Of a stretch of 64,000 nucleotides of DNA, positions 52,282 through 60,787 are shown piece after piece. How positions within the stretch are numbered: position 1 is the stretch's first letter; each line of letters opens with the position of its first letter. Below the pieces are notes generated by a model that was not told the DNA's origin, did not search any database, and saw only the letters and a program-made list of their open reading frames with translations. This DNA is from Thermotogota bacterium (GTDB taxonomy: Bacteria; Thermotogota; Thermotogae; Thermotogales; Thermotogaceae): the NCBI GenBank assembly GCA_030550515.1, contig JAUQPE010000011.1, positions 37,937-101,936 on the forward strand. The letters run 5' to 3'. A program made the translations under genes and the position numbers.

Positions 52282-53640
52282 TCAGTGCCTGAACACCCTA
52301 CTGGGCGCCTTGTAGAACGTCAAATTCAACTCTTTCGCTTTGTTTACGACCTCCTCGTCCCTGACGGAACCGAGTGGAGCGACAACCGCCTTCACCCCAG
52401 CAGCCGCCAAGATTTCGAGACCATCTGGGAACGGGAAGAAGGCATCGGACGCAGCGATAGCACCCCTCGCCTTTTCACCGGCGAGCACCGTCGCCAGCCA
52501 AGCTGCCCTCTTCCTGGAAGGTTGCCCTCCGCCTATGCCCACCGTGACGCCGTTTTTCACGATCACCACGGCGTTGGATTTCACTCCTTCCACGACCCTG
52601 TAGGCGAAGTCCAAGTCCTCCATCTCTTCTCTGGAGAGAGGTGTGCCCGTCACCAACTCGTACTCACCTTGAGGGAACTTCCTCTCGCTCAAGACGAGGG
52701 CATCGAAAGCCATCCTACCAGACCAAAATCTCTCGTTGTGAGGTTTCAGAAGCCTCACCTTTCGTTTCGACAGGACCTCCACGGCTTCCTCCGTGAAAGA
52801 CGGCGCGACGATTACTTCCAAGTATTTCTTCAACTCCCTCGCTATCGATCCGTCGAGTTCGAAGTTCACCGCGAGAACTCCACCGAAACTGGATTCCTCA
52901 TCCGCCTCCAAAGCCTTCTCCACGGCCTTAAGCTTGTCCTCATCCACGGCAACCCCACAGGGTGACTGGTGTTTCACGACAACCGCCCCAGTTTTTGGGA
53001 GGTTCTTCGCCACAAACCAAGCGTTCTCCGCATCCAACACGTTGTTGAAAGAGATGGTCTTTCCCTCGTGCAGTATCTCGAAAGAGGGTTTGCCGTAGAC
53101 GAAGGCCCTCTCGTGCGGGTTCTCCCCGTAACGGAGTTCTATCTCCTGCCTCTTCATCGAGATCGAGATCCCTTCAAACATTTGGTTCGCCCTGATGGAA
53201 TCGTATTCACTCGTGAAGGCAAAAGTCAACGCCGCGAGGTATTTTCGCGTTTCCTCGTCGTCCCTTTCCAGAGCGAGTTTCAAGGTCTCCAGGTTGAAGG
53301 CGGGCTTGACCTTTCGCCAGTTCTTGGCAGCCGCCCTCAACAACGCCACACCTCCGATGTCGATGTCGGGCGGTGGATACAAGTCCACCAAGACCACGTC
53401 CCACTTCGGTTCTGGGCCGAGGATGCCCGCGAAGATCTCGGGATGTAACGTTTTCACAAGCCCACCCAACAAGTTCTCGAACCCCGTGATGGTGCTCAGA
53501 TCCTTCGCTTCCACGCCGTTTTCCTTCAGATACTTGGCCGTCCCAGAACTCGCCCATATCTCCCAACCTCCCGCGTGCAGCTTCTTGATCGTCTCCAGGT
53601 ACTTTTCTTTCTCGTACAGGCTAACCAATATCCTCTTCAA
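52282..53640 (-). CDS. purH: AICAR formyltransferase/IMP cyclohydrolase
   Basis: A bifunctional enzyme for the last two steps to IMP. The N-terminal IMP cyclohydrolase domain (ILVSLYEKEKYLETIKKLH, WEIWASSGTAKYLKENG) is followed by the formyltransferase domain with ELRYGENPHERAF, VVKHQSPCGVAV and ASDAFFPFPDGLEI. At 452 residues it is shorter than the common 510-530, as in T. maritima. The TTG is seven bases past GGAGG inside the end of purN (20-base overlap). Confidence 0.94.
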   Translation of the reverse strand: MKRILVSLYEKEKYLETIKKLHAGGWEIWASSGTAKYLKENGVEAKDLSTITGFENLLGGLVKTLHPEIFAGILGPEPKWDVVLVDLYPPPDIDIGGVALLRAAAKNWRKVKPAFNLETLKLALERDDEETRKYLAALTFAFTSEYDSIRANQMFEGISISMKRQEIELRYGENPHERAFVYGKPSFEILHEGKTISFNNVLDAENAWFVAKNLPKTGAVVVKHQSPCGVAVDEDKLKAVEKALEADEESSFGGVLAVNFELDGSIARELKKYLEVIVAPSFTEEAVEVLSKRKVRLLKPHNERFWSGRMAFDALVLSERKFPQGEYELVTGTPLSREEMEDLDFAYRVVEGVKSNAVVIVKNGVTVGIGGGQPSRKRAAWLATVLAGEKARGAIAASDAFFPFPDGLEILAAAGVKAVVAPLGSVRDEEVVNKAKELNLTFYKAPSRVFRH

Positions 53641-54241
53641 GGATAACCCTCCTCCCTTCTATCCTCCACGTACCATGCAATACAGCGTGGATCACCCTCG
53701 GATAGTAACGGTGTTCGAGCTCGTGAATGTGATTTTCCAGTTCTTCAAGATCCCATTCATTCCTCACTTCCAACGCTTTTTGAAAGATTATCGGTCCCGT
53801 GTCTACGCCTTCGTCGACGAAGTGGATGGTGATCCCCGTCACCTTCACCCCGTACTCGTACGCCTTCCTTATGGCCTCCACGCCCGGAAAGGCGGGAAGA
53901 AGGGAAGGGTGGATGTTCAGAATCTTCCAGCGCCATTCGTTCACGATCTCGGGGGGCAGTACCCTCATGAAGCCGGCCAACACCACCAGGGAAGGTTGTA
54001 ACTCCCTCAACAAGTTCGTCAAAGAACGTTGCCAGGGTTTTTCCAACCTCACCCAATCTATTCCAAGCCTCTTCGCCCTTTCTATCGCGAAACAATCCCT
54101 GTCGACGATGAGTTTCTTCACCCTCGCAAACAACAAGCCCTCTCTTGTAGCCCTCACGATGGCCTCAAAGTTGCTCCCGTTACCCGAAGCCATCACGACT
54201 ATTTCAGGTGGGGATACTCCCCGTTGAAGCACGCCACACAC
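53621..54241 (-). CDS. purN: Phosphoribosylglycinamide formyltransferase
   Basis: A 206-residue folate-dependent GAR transformylase. The conserved VVMASGNGSNFEAIV, the active-site stretch VVLAGFMRVLPPEIV, NIHPSLLPAFPGVEA and TIHFVDEGVDTGPII are visible. The GTG at 54241 follows GGAGGAGTGA at eight bases, so the first 14 codons overlap the end of purF in another frame (43 bases). Confidence 0.93.
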   Translation of the reverse strand: MCGVLQRGVSPPEIVVMASGNGSNFEAIVRATREGLLFARVKKLIVDRDCFAIERAKRLGIDWVRLEKPWQRSLTNLLRELQPSLVVLAGFMRVLPPEIVNEWRWKILNIHPSLLPAFPGVEAIRKAYEYGVKVTGITIHFVDEGVDTGPIIFQKALEVRNEWDLEELENHIHELEHRYYPRVIHAVLHGTWRIEGRRVILEEDIG

Positions 54242-55494
54242 AGTTCACTCCTCCCTATCGCCCTCTTTAAACCTTCCAAGGAGAGGTAGAAGAGGCTGTC
54301 TGCGTTGACGAGTCTTTTGACCTCTTCCACGTCCTTTTCGCTCGCCACCAGCTCTTGCTTTCGAGCGGTATCGATGCCGTAGTAACACGGATACCTCACG
54401 GGGGGAGAATGGATCCCCACGTGGACTTCCTTGGCGCCCGCCTCCCTCAAGATGTTGACGATGATGCTCATGGTCGTTCCTCTGACGATGGAATCGTCTA
54501 TCACCACGACCCTCTTCCCCTTGATCACGTCACCGATCGGAACGAGTTTCTTCTTGACGATCTTTTCCCTGTTCACGGGCATTATGAAACTTCGACCCAT
54601 GTACCTGTTTCTCATCAACCCTACGTCCAGCGGAATCCCAGAGGCGCGGGAGAAACCGAGCGCTCCAGAAAGACCTGAATCGAGGACAGGTATCACCAGA
54701 TCTGCCTCGATGGGGTTTTCGGCGAACAACTCTTCTCCCATCTTGCACCTCGCCTTGTGAACGTTTTCTCCGAGGAAACTGCTGTCAGGTCTCGCAAAAT
54801 ATATGAATTCGAACGAACAAAACCTTTCCTCTCTCTTCTCGAATTCCACGACCTCCTCTCCTTCTTCGAAGAACACGACGCTTCCTCGAGGAACTTCCTT
54901 TATCTCCTCCACGCCAATGGCCTTGAGAGCCGAGTCTTCAGAAGCGACCACGAAACCTCCTCTGTACTTTCCGTAGAACAGAGGCCTTATGCCGTAAGGA
55001 TCACGTGCGGCCGCCAAGAACCCCTCGTGTAGTACCACCAAGGAGTACGCCGCTTTCACTCTCTTCAGGGCCTCAACTATCGCTTCTTTCTCATCGCCAC
55101 TGCTCATCGAAATGAGGTGCAAAAAGATCTCGGAATCCAACGTGCTTTGAAAGACCGCTCCCCTCTCTTGAAGACTTCGGATCCACGCTTCGGCATCCGG
55201 TATCGTTCCGTTGTGGGCGATGGCGATCTTCCCCTTCTTGGTGAAAGCCACGAGTGGTTGGATCTCCTCGAGTGAGCCAGCCGTCGAGTACCGTACGTGT
55301 CCTATTCCCCTTTCCGACTCGAGCCAATTTTCCTCCGTGAGGACTTGCTCGACAAGACCTCTGCCTTTCAGCACCCTGAAGTTGTTCAGGACGATCCCCG
55401 CGCTCTCTTGACCTCTGTGTTGGAGGCCAAGGAGCAAATCGTGGAGAACGGAGAATGCGTCCTGAACGTTCCAGACACCGGCGATACCACACAC
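54199..55494 (-). CDS. purF: Glutamine PRPP amidotransferase
   Basis: The committed step of purine synthesis. From the GTG at 55494 the protein begins MCGIAGVW, so Cys2 becomes the N-terminal nucleophile; GAGGTGA lies six bases upstream. The PRPP loop is VVVIDDSIVRGTTMS. Cysteines in RFCSFEFIYFARPDSS, RYPCYYGIDT and LCVACFNGEYP match the four [4Fe-4S] ligands of the Bacillus-type enzyme, which makes it likely oxygen-sensitive. 431 residues. Confidence 0.94.
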   Translation of the reverse strand: MCGIAGVWNVQDAFSVLHDLLLGLQHRGQESAGIVLNNFRVLKGRGLVEQVLTEENWLESERGIGHVRYSTAGSLEEIQPLVAFTKKGKIAIAHNGTIPDAEAWIRSLQERGAVFQSTLDSEIFLHLISMSSGDEKEAIVEALKRVKAAYSLVVLHEGFLAAARDPYGIRPLFYGKYRGGFVVASEDSALKAIGVEEIKEVPRGSVVFFEEGEEVVEFEKREERFCSFEFIYFARPDSSFLGENVHKARCKMGEELFAENPIEADLVIPVLDSGLSGALGFSRASGIPLDVGLMRNRYMGRSFIMPVNREKIVKKKLVPIGDVIKGKRVVVIDDSIVRGTTMSIIVNILREAGAKEVHVGIHSPPVRYPCYYGIDTARKQELVASEKDVEEVKRLVNADSLFYLSLEGLKRAIGRSELCVACFNGEYPHLK

Positions 55495-55500
55495 GCACAC

Positions 55501-57303
55501 TCACCTCGAGAGCTGCCCGATCTCCCTTGATGGGATATCGACCTTCGGATCGTCACCAAAGACCAGTACCATCTGGTGCAGCGGCAAAACCTCGGGAAGT
55601 CTCACCTTGACTGAAAAACCGAACTCTCTGAAAGTTTCAACGTGCGTTCTCGTCAAAAGCCTGGAAGAGGAAAGAACAAAGTAACCTTCATCCGTCAACT
55701 TTTCGATCACTTCCCAGAGCTTCTTCTCCCTTGACAGGTCGAAATCTGGCCAGCCAACAGCGTAGACCTTCGAAGGTTTCGGCCTCACGACTTTCCTTGG
55801 ATCGATCTTGCCGAGCACGCCCACCACCAACGTGGGAGGAATGGGTCTTCCCATGTACGTGTTGTAGAGGGAGGCGTTTCCAGACGCAACGTAGACTCCA
55901 GAGAACTCGCAAGCGTCCTTCAAGGCCGTCATCATGGCGGCCAGTCCCACTGGATCAACGTCTGGATCTCCGTAGTTCACACAGTTCGTTATAGCGAGCG
56001 GTTTGGCACCGACGGCGAGGGTTTTTCGAATGGCCTCGAGCACAGCCGCGTAGGTTCCCCAGTACGGATCCTGGATCGCGAGATCTGCCCTGCTGTGCGT
56101 GACGAGAGAGTAGCCAAGGTTTCCCTTTATCCGCATGACAGCCGCTCCAAACCCTGGGGGAACGATCGTGTCGGTCCCGACCATGTGGTCGTACTGTTCG
56201 AAAACGAACCCGGCGTTGACGTCTTCGAAGACGACCCTTTGGAACTGGGGAACGTCTCCAGGAATGTAATCCAAGATTGGCTCTTCTGGTGCGTCTGTGA
56301 GCAAGCCTATCGGCACTTCCATCACGAGCTCATCCCCGTAGAGAACTCTGTAGATTGGTTCTTCCACGATTTCGGCGACCACGTTCCCAAAGAGCAGGTG
56401 TTTCTTCGCGATCTCCAGGATCCTCTCAACCTTGTTTGGAGAGGTGACCACCGCCATCCTCTCTTGACTTTCGCTGATGAGGATCTCCCAAGGGAGCATG
56501 CCCTTCTCCCTCAGCGGCACCCTTTCGAGATGAACCACCGCTCCTAGTCCCGCCCTGCTTGCGAGTTCTGAAGTGGCAGAAAGCACACCACCCGCTCCGA
56601 GGTCCTGAGCCCCCTCGACGAGTCCTTCTTCCACCATCTTCAAGAAGGCCTCTATCAACATCTTCTCGGCGAACGGATCTCCAACTTGAATCGAGAGTTT
56701 CGTCGCCTTTTCTCCTGTGAGGTCCTCCGAGGCAAAGGATGCCCCGTGGATCCCATCCCTTCCCGTTGCGCCTCCAAAGATCACGATCACCTGTCCTGGC
56801 CTGTTGGCTTTGGATTCCACCATAAGGTCGTGTCTCACTATCCCAGCGGCCAGTACGTTCACAAGGGGGTTGTGCTTGTAATGCTCGGATATGCGCAGTT
56901 CCCCTCCAACAGTCGGAACACCTATGGAGTTTCCGTAGTCCGCTATGCCCTCCACGATGCCGTTCACAACCCTCGACATGTGTAGGGAATCCAAAATGGC
57001 GGTGGGTCTTGCTCCCATGGCGAGCACGTCCCTTATTATTCCTCCGACACCTGTAGCGGCCCCGTTGTACGGCTCTATCGCGCTCGGGTGGTTGTGGCTC
57101 TCTATCTTGAAAGCGACAGAATAATATTCGTCTAGACTCACCACACCAGCGTTTCCACCTACGCCAATCTTTGGGAGTTTCCTGATGTAACCTTTGGTGT
57201 GCGAGTAACCGCAGTGCTCACTCCACATCACGGAGAAAGCTTGAAGTTCGACAAAGGTTGGCTCTCTGCCCAACTTCTCTTTGAGTTCTTCGACGTATCT
57301 CAT
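55501..57303 (-). CDS. purL: Phosphoribosylformylglycinamidine synthase, large subunit (small-type PurL)
   Basis: A 600-residue synthetase subunit working with PurQ and PurS. Motifs: SEHCGYSHTKGYIR, KIESHNHPSAIEPYNGAATG, GDPFAEKMLIEAFL, QDLGAGGVLSATSELA. Length fits the multi-subunit form and not the fused 1300-residue one. GAGGTGGTTTC precedes the ATG. Six bases separate its stop from the purF start. Confidence 0.96.
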   Translation of the reverse strand: MRYVEELKEKLGREPTFVELQAFSVMWSEHCGYSHTKGYIRKLPKIGVGGNAGVVSLDEYYSVAFKIESHNHPSAIEPYNGAATGVGGIIRDVLAMGARPTAILDSLHMSRVVNGIVEGIADYGNSIGVPTVGGELRISEHYKHNPLVNVLAAGIVRHDLMVESKANRPGQVIVIFGGATGRDGIHGASFASEDLTGEKATKLSIQVGDPFAEKMLIEAFLKMVEEGLVEGAQDLGAGGVLSATSELASRAGLGAVVHLERVPLREKGMLPWEILISESQERMAVVTSPNKVERILEIAKKHLLFGNVVAEIVEEPIYRVLYGDELVMEVPIGLLTDAPEEPILDYIPGDVPQFQRVVFEDVNAGFVFEQYDHMVGTDTIVPPGFGAAVMRIKGNLGYSLVTHSRADLAIQDPYWGTYAAVLEAIRKTLAVGAKPLAITNCVNYGDPDVDPVGLAAMMTALKDACEFSGVYVASGNASLYNTYMGRPIPPTLVVGVLGKIDPRKVVRPKPSKVYAVGWPDFDLSREKKLWEVIEKLTDEGYFVLSSSRLLTRTHVETFREFGFSVKVRLPEVLPLHQMVLVFGDDPKVDIPSREIGQLSR

Positions 57304-57315
57304 GAAACCACCTCT

Positions 57316-57957
57316 TCAACCTTTCAGATACCTCAAGATGGATTCGAAGAACTTCAACCCGTCGCTCCCTCCCAGGAGGTCCTCCACCGCCCGCTCCGGA
57401 TGTGGCATCAGCCCAAAGATGTTCTTTCCTTCGTTCACGATGCCTGCGATCCTCTCATCTGATCCGTTCACGTCATCCACGTACCTGAGCACCACTCTCA
57501 CGTCCGAGACCTTCACGTACCTCCCGAAACCGTGGGCGATGGGTATCCTGATCTTCTCACCCTTTCGAAAGGCGTTGGTGAAAGGATTGTCTACGTCCTC
57601 GACGATCAGATCCACCCATTTGCAGATGAACTTACCAGAGGAGTTCTGAAGCAAGGCGCCCTCGAGTAGCCCCATCTCTATCAGTATTTGAAAACCGTTG
57701 CAGATCCCGAGGATGAGTTTTCCCTTTTCTGCAACTTTTGCAACCTCGAAGGACACCCTTTCTCTTGCGGCAACCGCACCTGGTCTCAAGTAATCCCCGT
57801 AAGAGAAACCACCAGGTAGGACCACGAGATCGTAACCGTTCACGCTGTCTTCCAAACCAACGTATCTGACGTCGAAACCAGTCTTCTCCAAAGCGTAGTA
57901 GACGTCCCTATCGCAGTTGGAACCGGGGTATACGATCACACAAGCCCTGGGTTTCAC
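57316..57957 (-). CDS. purQ: Phosphoribosylformylglycinamidine synthase, glutaminase subunit
   Basis: A 213-residue class I amidotransferase. The nucleophile Cys lies in LILGICNGFQILIEMGLL and the His/Glu pair in GLMPHPERAVED. The opening ACVIVYPGSNCDRDVYYAL is typical. The GTG start overlaps the purS stop (GTGA) and is preceded by GAGGTGA. Confidence 0.96.
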   Translation of the reverse strand: MKPRACVIVYPGSNCDRDVYYALEKTGFDVRYVGLEDSVNGYDLVVLPGGFSYGDYLRPGAVAARERVSFEVAKVAEKGKLILGICNGFQILIEMGLLEGALLQNSSGKFICKWVDLIVEDVDNPFTNAFRKGEKIRIPIAHGFGRYVKVSDVRVVLRYVDDVNGSDERIAGIVNEGKNIFGLMPHPERAVEDLLGGSDGLKFFESILRYLKG

Positions 57958-58202
57958 AGTTCTCTCACCTCGTACTCTTCGACGACGGGGTTCACCAACA
58001 ACTCCTCACAAGCTCTTCGCACGACTTCTCTTGCTTCCTCTCTGGTTTCCGCTTCGACTTCCAGATGTATGGACTTGCCAAGGCGCAACTTCGTCACGGG
58101 TAGATTCTTCTCCTCCCTGAGGACCCTCTCTATCGTCTCGCCTCTGGGGTCTCTCACGTTGCTCCTGTACTGAACGTCTACAGCGAACTTAAAGACCGGC
58201 AA
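57954..58202 (-). CDS. purS: Phosphoribosylformylglycinamidine synthase subunit PurS
   Basis: An 82-residue subunit that bridges PurL and PurQ. The pattern KFAVDVQYRSNVRDPRGETI, LRLGKSIHLEVEAETREEA and ELLVNPVVEEYEV is the PurS fold. The TTG at 58202 is eight bases after GGAGGTG and overlaps purC by 25 bases. Confidence 0.95.
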   Translation of the reverse strand: MPVFKFAVDVQYRSNVRDPRGETIERVLREEKNLPVTKLRLGKSIHLEVEAETREEAREVVRRACEELLVNPVVEEYEVREL

Positions 58203-58879
58203 AGCTCCAACACCTCCCTGTACTTCTCCATTGGATCGCCGAGGTCTCTCCTGTAGACATCCTTGTCGAATATCTCTCCTCTCTTCCTCAGCCTGAAGGT
58301 GTCCGGGGATATCTCGTCTCCCAGGATCACCCTGCCTTCACTGTCCAAACCGAACTCGTACTTTATGTCCCAGAGTTCAAAACCTGACTTCGCAAAGAGG
58401 GACTTCAAAAGTTCGGAGGCCTTCACAGAGATTTCCTTCATCTCCTCTGCTTGTTTTTTTTCTGCGATCCCCAAGAGTTCCAAGTGATCCACGCACACCA
58501 TGGGATCATGTCTCGCGTCGTCCTTCAGGAAGAACTCCACAAGAGGTTTCTCGAGGTCTTCTCCTTCCGTGCCACCGTACCTCTTCACGAAGGAACCTGC
58601 TTTTTTGAACCTAACCACCACTTCGAGAGGGAACATCTTCAGAGGGATTACCTTCAACGTGCGGGGAGGGATGTACTCGAGGAAGTGGGTTCTCACACTG
58701 TTTTCGTTCAGGTACTTCATGAGTATCGCTGTTATCTCCGCGCAGTAAACTCCTTTGTTCTCCATAACGTCGTGCTTGAGACCGTCCCCGGCGGTGATGT
58801 CGTCTTTGAATTCCAGTAGGACGAATCCCCCCTCTCTTTTGACGACCTTCGTTTTCCCCTCGTACTTCAGGATCACCAC
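58178..58879 (-). CDS. purC: SAICAR synthetase
   Basis: A 233-residue enzyme that joins aspartate to CAIR. Typical stretches are EGKTKVVKREGGFVLLEFKDD, ITAGDGLKHD, PRTLKVIPLKMFPLEVVVR, KDDARHDPM and DIKYEFGLD. Two GTG codons (58879, 58876) lie directly on the GGGGGTG ribosome site. A CTG at 58870 lies six bases after it and gives MKYEGKTK, which aligns with the T. maritima start MNYEGKTK, so CTG may be the true start. First gene of the pur operon. Confidence 0.94.
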   Translation of the reverse strand: MVILKYEGKTKVVKREGGFVLLEFKDDITAGDGLKHDVMENKGVYCAEITAILMKYLNENSVRTHFLEYIPPRTLKVIPLKMFPLEVVVRFKKAGSFVKRYGGTEGEDLEKPLVEFFLKDDARHDPMVCVDHLELLGIAEKKQAEEMKEISVKASELLKSLFAKSGFELWDIKYEFGLDSEGRVILGDEISPDTFRLRKRGEIFDKDVYRRDLGDPMEKYREVLELCRSLSSL

Positions 58880-58891
58880 CCCCTGGTCTCG

Positions 58892-58908
58892 TTTTCGAAA
58901 ATTTTATA
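58892..58908 (-). promoter_or_regulatory. Candidate pur operon -10 element with adjacent palindrome
   Basis: On the minus strand TATAAA (58908-58903) is followed directly by the perfect ten-base palindrome TTTTCGAAAA (58892-58901), where transcription would start. No good -35 is seen. The leader to purC would be very short, so control by a protein bound at the palindrome is more likely than a riboswitch. Confidence 0.35.
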
Positions 58909-58960
58909 TCCCCATGGTGAAGCGAGGAGGTTTTGTGAAGTAAAATCTTTGATAATGAAC

Positions 58961-58994
58961 AAAGAGATCGGGAGGTATCACTCCCGATCTCTTT
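58961..58994 (-). terminator. Terminator hairpin after tRNA-Pro
   Basis: A perfect 14-base inverted repeat (58961-58974 with 58981-58994) with a six-base loop starts two bases after the tRNA CCA on the minus strand. The 3' arm ends in CTCTTT, followed by GTTC. It insulates the pur operon from the tRNA promoter. Confidence 0.8.
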
Positions 58995-58995
58995 T

Positions 58996-59072
58996 TGGTC
59001 GGGGAGGCGGGACTTGAACCCGCGACCTCCAGATCCCGATTCTGGCGCTCTGGCCACCTGAGCTACTCCCCG
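58996..59072 (-). tRNA. tRNA-Pro (CGG anticodon)
   Basis: A 77-base cloverleaf on the minus strand: acceptor CGGGGAG/CTCCCCG, D stem GCTC/GAGC, anticodon stem CCAGA/TCTGG with loop ATCGGGA (anticodon CGG followed by the G37 typical of tRNA-Pro), T stem GCGGG/CCCGC with loop TTCAAGT, and an encoded CCA. Confidence 0.97.
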
Positions 59073-59083
59073 TTCGTCTGTAA

Positions 59084-59111
59084 ATTATACCATTGATCTT
59101 CCACTACTCAA
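59084..59111 (-). promoter_or_regulatory. Promoter of tRNA-Pro
   Basis: On the minus strand TTGAGT and TATAAT are 16 bases apart, 11 bases before the tRNA 5' end. Confidence 0.75.
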
Positions 59112-59177
59112 CAGGGGTCTTCGTGATCGAAGAGAGATTTTTGGCACGTCTTCGCGGGAAGATTCTCTCGAGAGGAC

Positions 59178-59205
59178 TTGATTTTTAAAACTCCTCTTGT
59201 ATAAT
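59178..59205 (+). promoter_or_regulatory. Promoter of the acidic-tail gene/ychF unit
   Basis: TTGATT and a perfect TATAAT are 16 bases apart, about 44 bases before the start codon. Confidence 0.7.
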
Positions 59206-59248
59206 ACCAAAAGCATGAGTAAAAATTTCAACAAAGGGAGTGAAGAGA

Positions 59249-59677
59249 GTGGTTCCGAAGTACGTTTTGAAGATTCACATCGATGAAGTGGCGGCCAAAG
59301 CTATCATCAACAACCCAAAAATTCAAAAACATGCCTCTGCTGTGGAAAACGAGATCTATTACAAAGATGGTGTTTTGGTGCTCTCGTCGTCCACGGGTTT
59401 AGACGTGGACGAGGAACTGATATCCATGGTTATAAACGCCTACGGGAAGCCTGCAAAGGCTGAAGCTTATATCGTCTACGGGAACGGGAGAGAAAGGAAG
59501 ATATTCGATGGAACCTTGGATCCCAGAAAACCCCTCTCCATTCACCCGTCTGGTGAGGAAGAGGAAGAATTCGAGGAAGAGTTCGACGAGGAGTTCGATG
59601 AAGAAGAACTCGATCTCTTCAACGAAGAGGATTTCTACGATGATGAGGAATATTACGATGAGGAGGAAGAGTATTGA
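59249..59677 (+). CDS. Hypothetical protein with a long acidic C-terminal tail
   Basis: A 142-residue protein I do not recognise. Residues 1-95 look like a small alpha/beta domain (KYVLKIHIDEVAAKAIINN, AEAYIVYGNGRERKIFDG). The last 40 or so residues are almost only Glu, Asp, Phe and Tyr. The GTG at 59249 lies eight bases after GGGAG; a GTG at 59240 is adjacent to the ribosome site and less likely. It has its own strong promoter and lies 26 bases before ychF. The tail could interact with basic ribosomal or nucleic-acid-binding proteins; that is inference. Confidence 0.75.
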   Translation: MVPKYVLKIHIDEVAAKAIINNPKIQKHASAVENEIYYKDGVLVLSSSTGLDVDEELISMVINAYGKPAKAEAYIVYGNGRERKIFDGTLDPRKPLSIHPSGEEEEEFEEEFDEEFDEEELDLFNEEDFYDDEEYYDEEEEY

Positions 59678-59703
59678 AGTTCCGCGAGGCTTGAGGTGAT
59701 AAT

Positions 59704-60786
59704 TTGAAAAAAATCGGAATAGTAGGTTTGCCGAACGCGGGGAAATCCTCTCTCTTCAACTTTCTCACAAGGGGTAACGCACTGGTCGAAAGTTTCCCGT
59801 TCAGCACTGTTGATCCCAACTTTGGAGTTTTCGTGATCGAAGACGAGAGAGTCGAAGTGTTGGCAAGAAATGAGAAATCCAAAAGGGTGGTCCACCCTTC
59901 CATCGATGTGGTGGACATCGCAGGACTCGTGCGAGGCGCGAGCAAGGGAGAGGGGCTTGGCAACCAGTTCTTGGATCACATCAGAAAGGTCGACGCAATC
60001 GCGCATGTTGTGAGGTTTTTCGAAAGCGCAACCGTGTCCCATCCTTACCAAACGGTTGATCCAAAGAGAGACGTGGAGATAATAGATACCGAACTGATCT
60101 TGAAAGACATTGAAACGATCCAAAAACGTCTCGAAAAACAACAAAAGATCGCCAGGGCAGGCGATAAAGATGCGAGAAAGGAAGTCGAACTCTTGGAAGC
60201 TCTTTTGCGATTCTTGTCGGAGGGAGGGTTGGCGAGGAACTTTCCCAGACGCGATAGTTTCGAAGAAGAGGTAATAAAGTCCCTGTTTCTCCTCACCGAT
60301 AAACCCGAGATCATGATCTTCAACGTCGATGATCTCACGGAAGGAAAAGAAAGCGTTGCGAGGGAGATTGCGCAGAAGAGAAAATCCAAGTACGTTGTCC
60401 TAAACGTTGCCTTGGAAACCGAACTTTTGGAATTGTCCGAGGAAGAATCTGATGCGTTTAGGGCGGAGTACGGTTTCTCCGGGGACAAAAGGAAGGAGTT
60501 CTTCGAAAAAATCGTTGAGGCGCTCAAACTCATCAGATTCCTTACGGCCACCGAGAACGAGGCGCGGTGTTGGCTAACCGTAGAGGGGACGACAGCCTAC
60601 GAAGCCGCAGGTATGATACATTCGGACATTCAGAAGGGATTCGTGAAAGCTGAGGTCATACCGTTCGACGAATACGTAAAGCACGGTTCCCTCAAGAGGG
60701 CAAGGGAGATGGGGGCTCTTCAAACGCACGGGAAAGAGTACGTGATAAGAGAGGGGGATGTGATCCATTTTCTCTTCCGCGCTTGA
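59704..60786 (+). CDS. ychF: Ribosome-binding ATPase YchF
   Basis: An Obg-family protein that hydrolyses ATP and associates with ribosomes. The P-loop is GLPNAGKSSLFNFL; G2/G3 region SFPFSTVDPNFG and DIAGLVRGASKGEGLGNQFL. The G4 position reads NVDD, the non-GTP form usual in YchF. A coiled-coil insert (about 125-180) and a C-terminal TGS domain (AGMIHSDIQKGFVKAEVI) complete the 360 residues. TTG start after GAGGTGATAAT. Confidence 0.95.
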   Translation: MKKIGIVGLPNAGKSSLFNFLTRGNALVESFPFSTVDPNFGVFVIEDERVEVLARNEKSKRVVHPSIDVVDIAGLVRGASKGEGLGNQFLDHIRKVDAIAHVVRFFESATVSHPYQTVDPKRDVEIIDTELILKDIETIQKRLEKQQKIARAGDKDARKEVELLEALLRFLSEGGLARNFPRRDSFEEEVIKSLFLLTDKPEIMIFNVDDLTEGKESVAREIAQKRKSKYVVLNVALETELLELSEEESDAFRAEYGFSGDKRKEFFEKIVEALKLIRFLTATENEARCWLTVEGTTAYEAAGMIHSDIQKGFVKAEVIPFDEYVKHGSLKRAREMGALQTHGKEYVIREGDVIHFLFRA

Positions 60787-60787
60787 A

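Noticed and set aside
59704..60786. YchF read as a canonical GTPase
   Set aside because: The G4 site is NVDD, not NKxD; the YchF family uses ATP, so this is normal for the family and not a defect.
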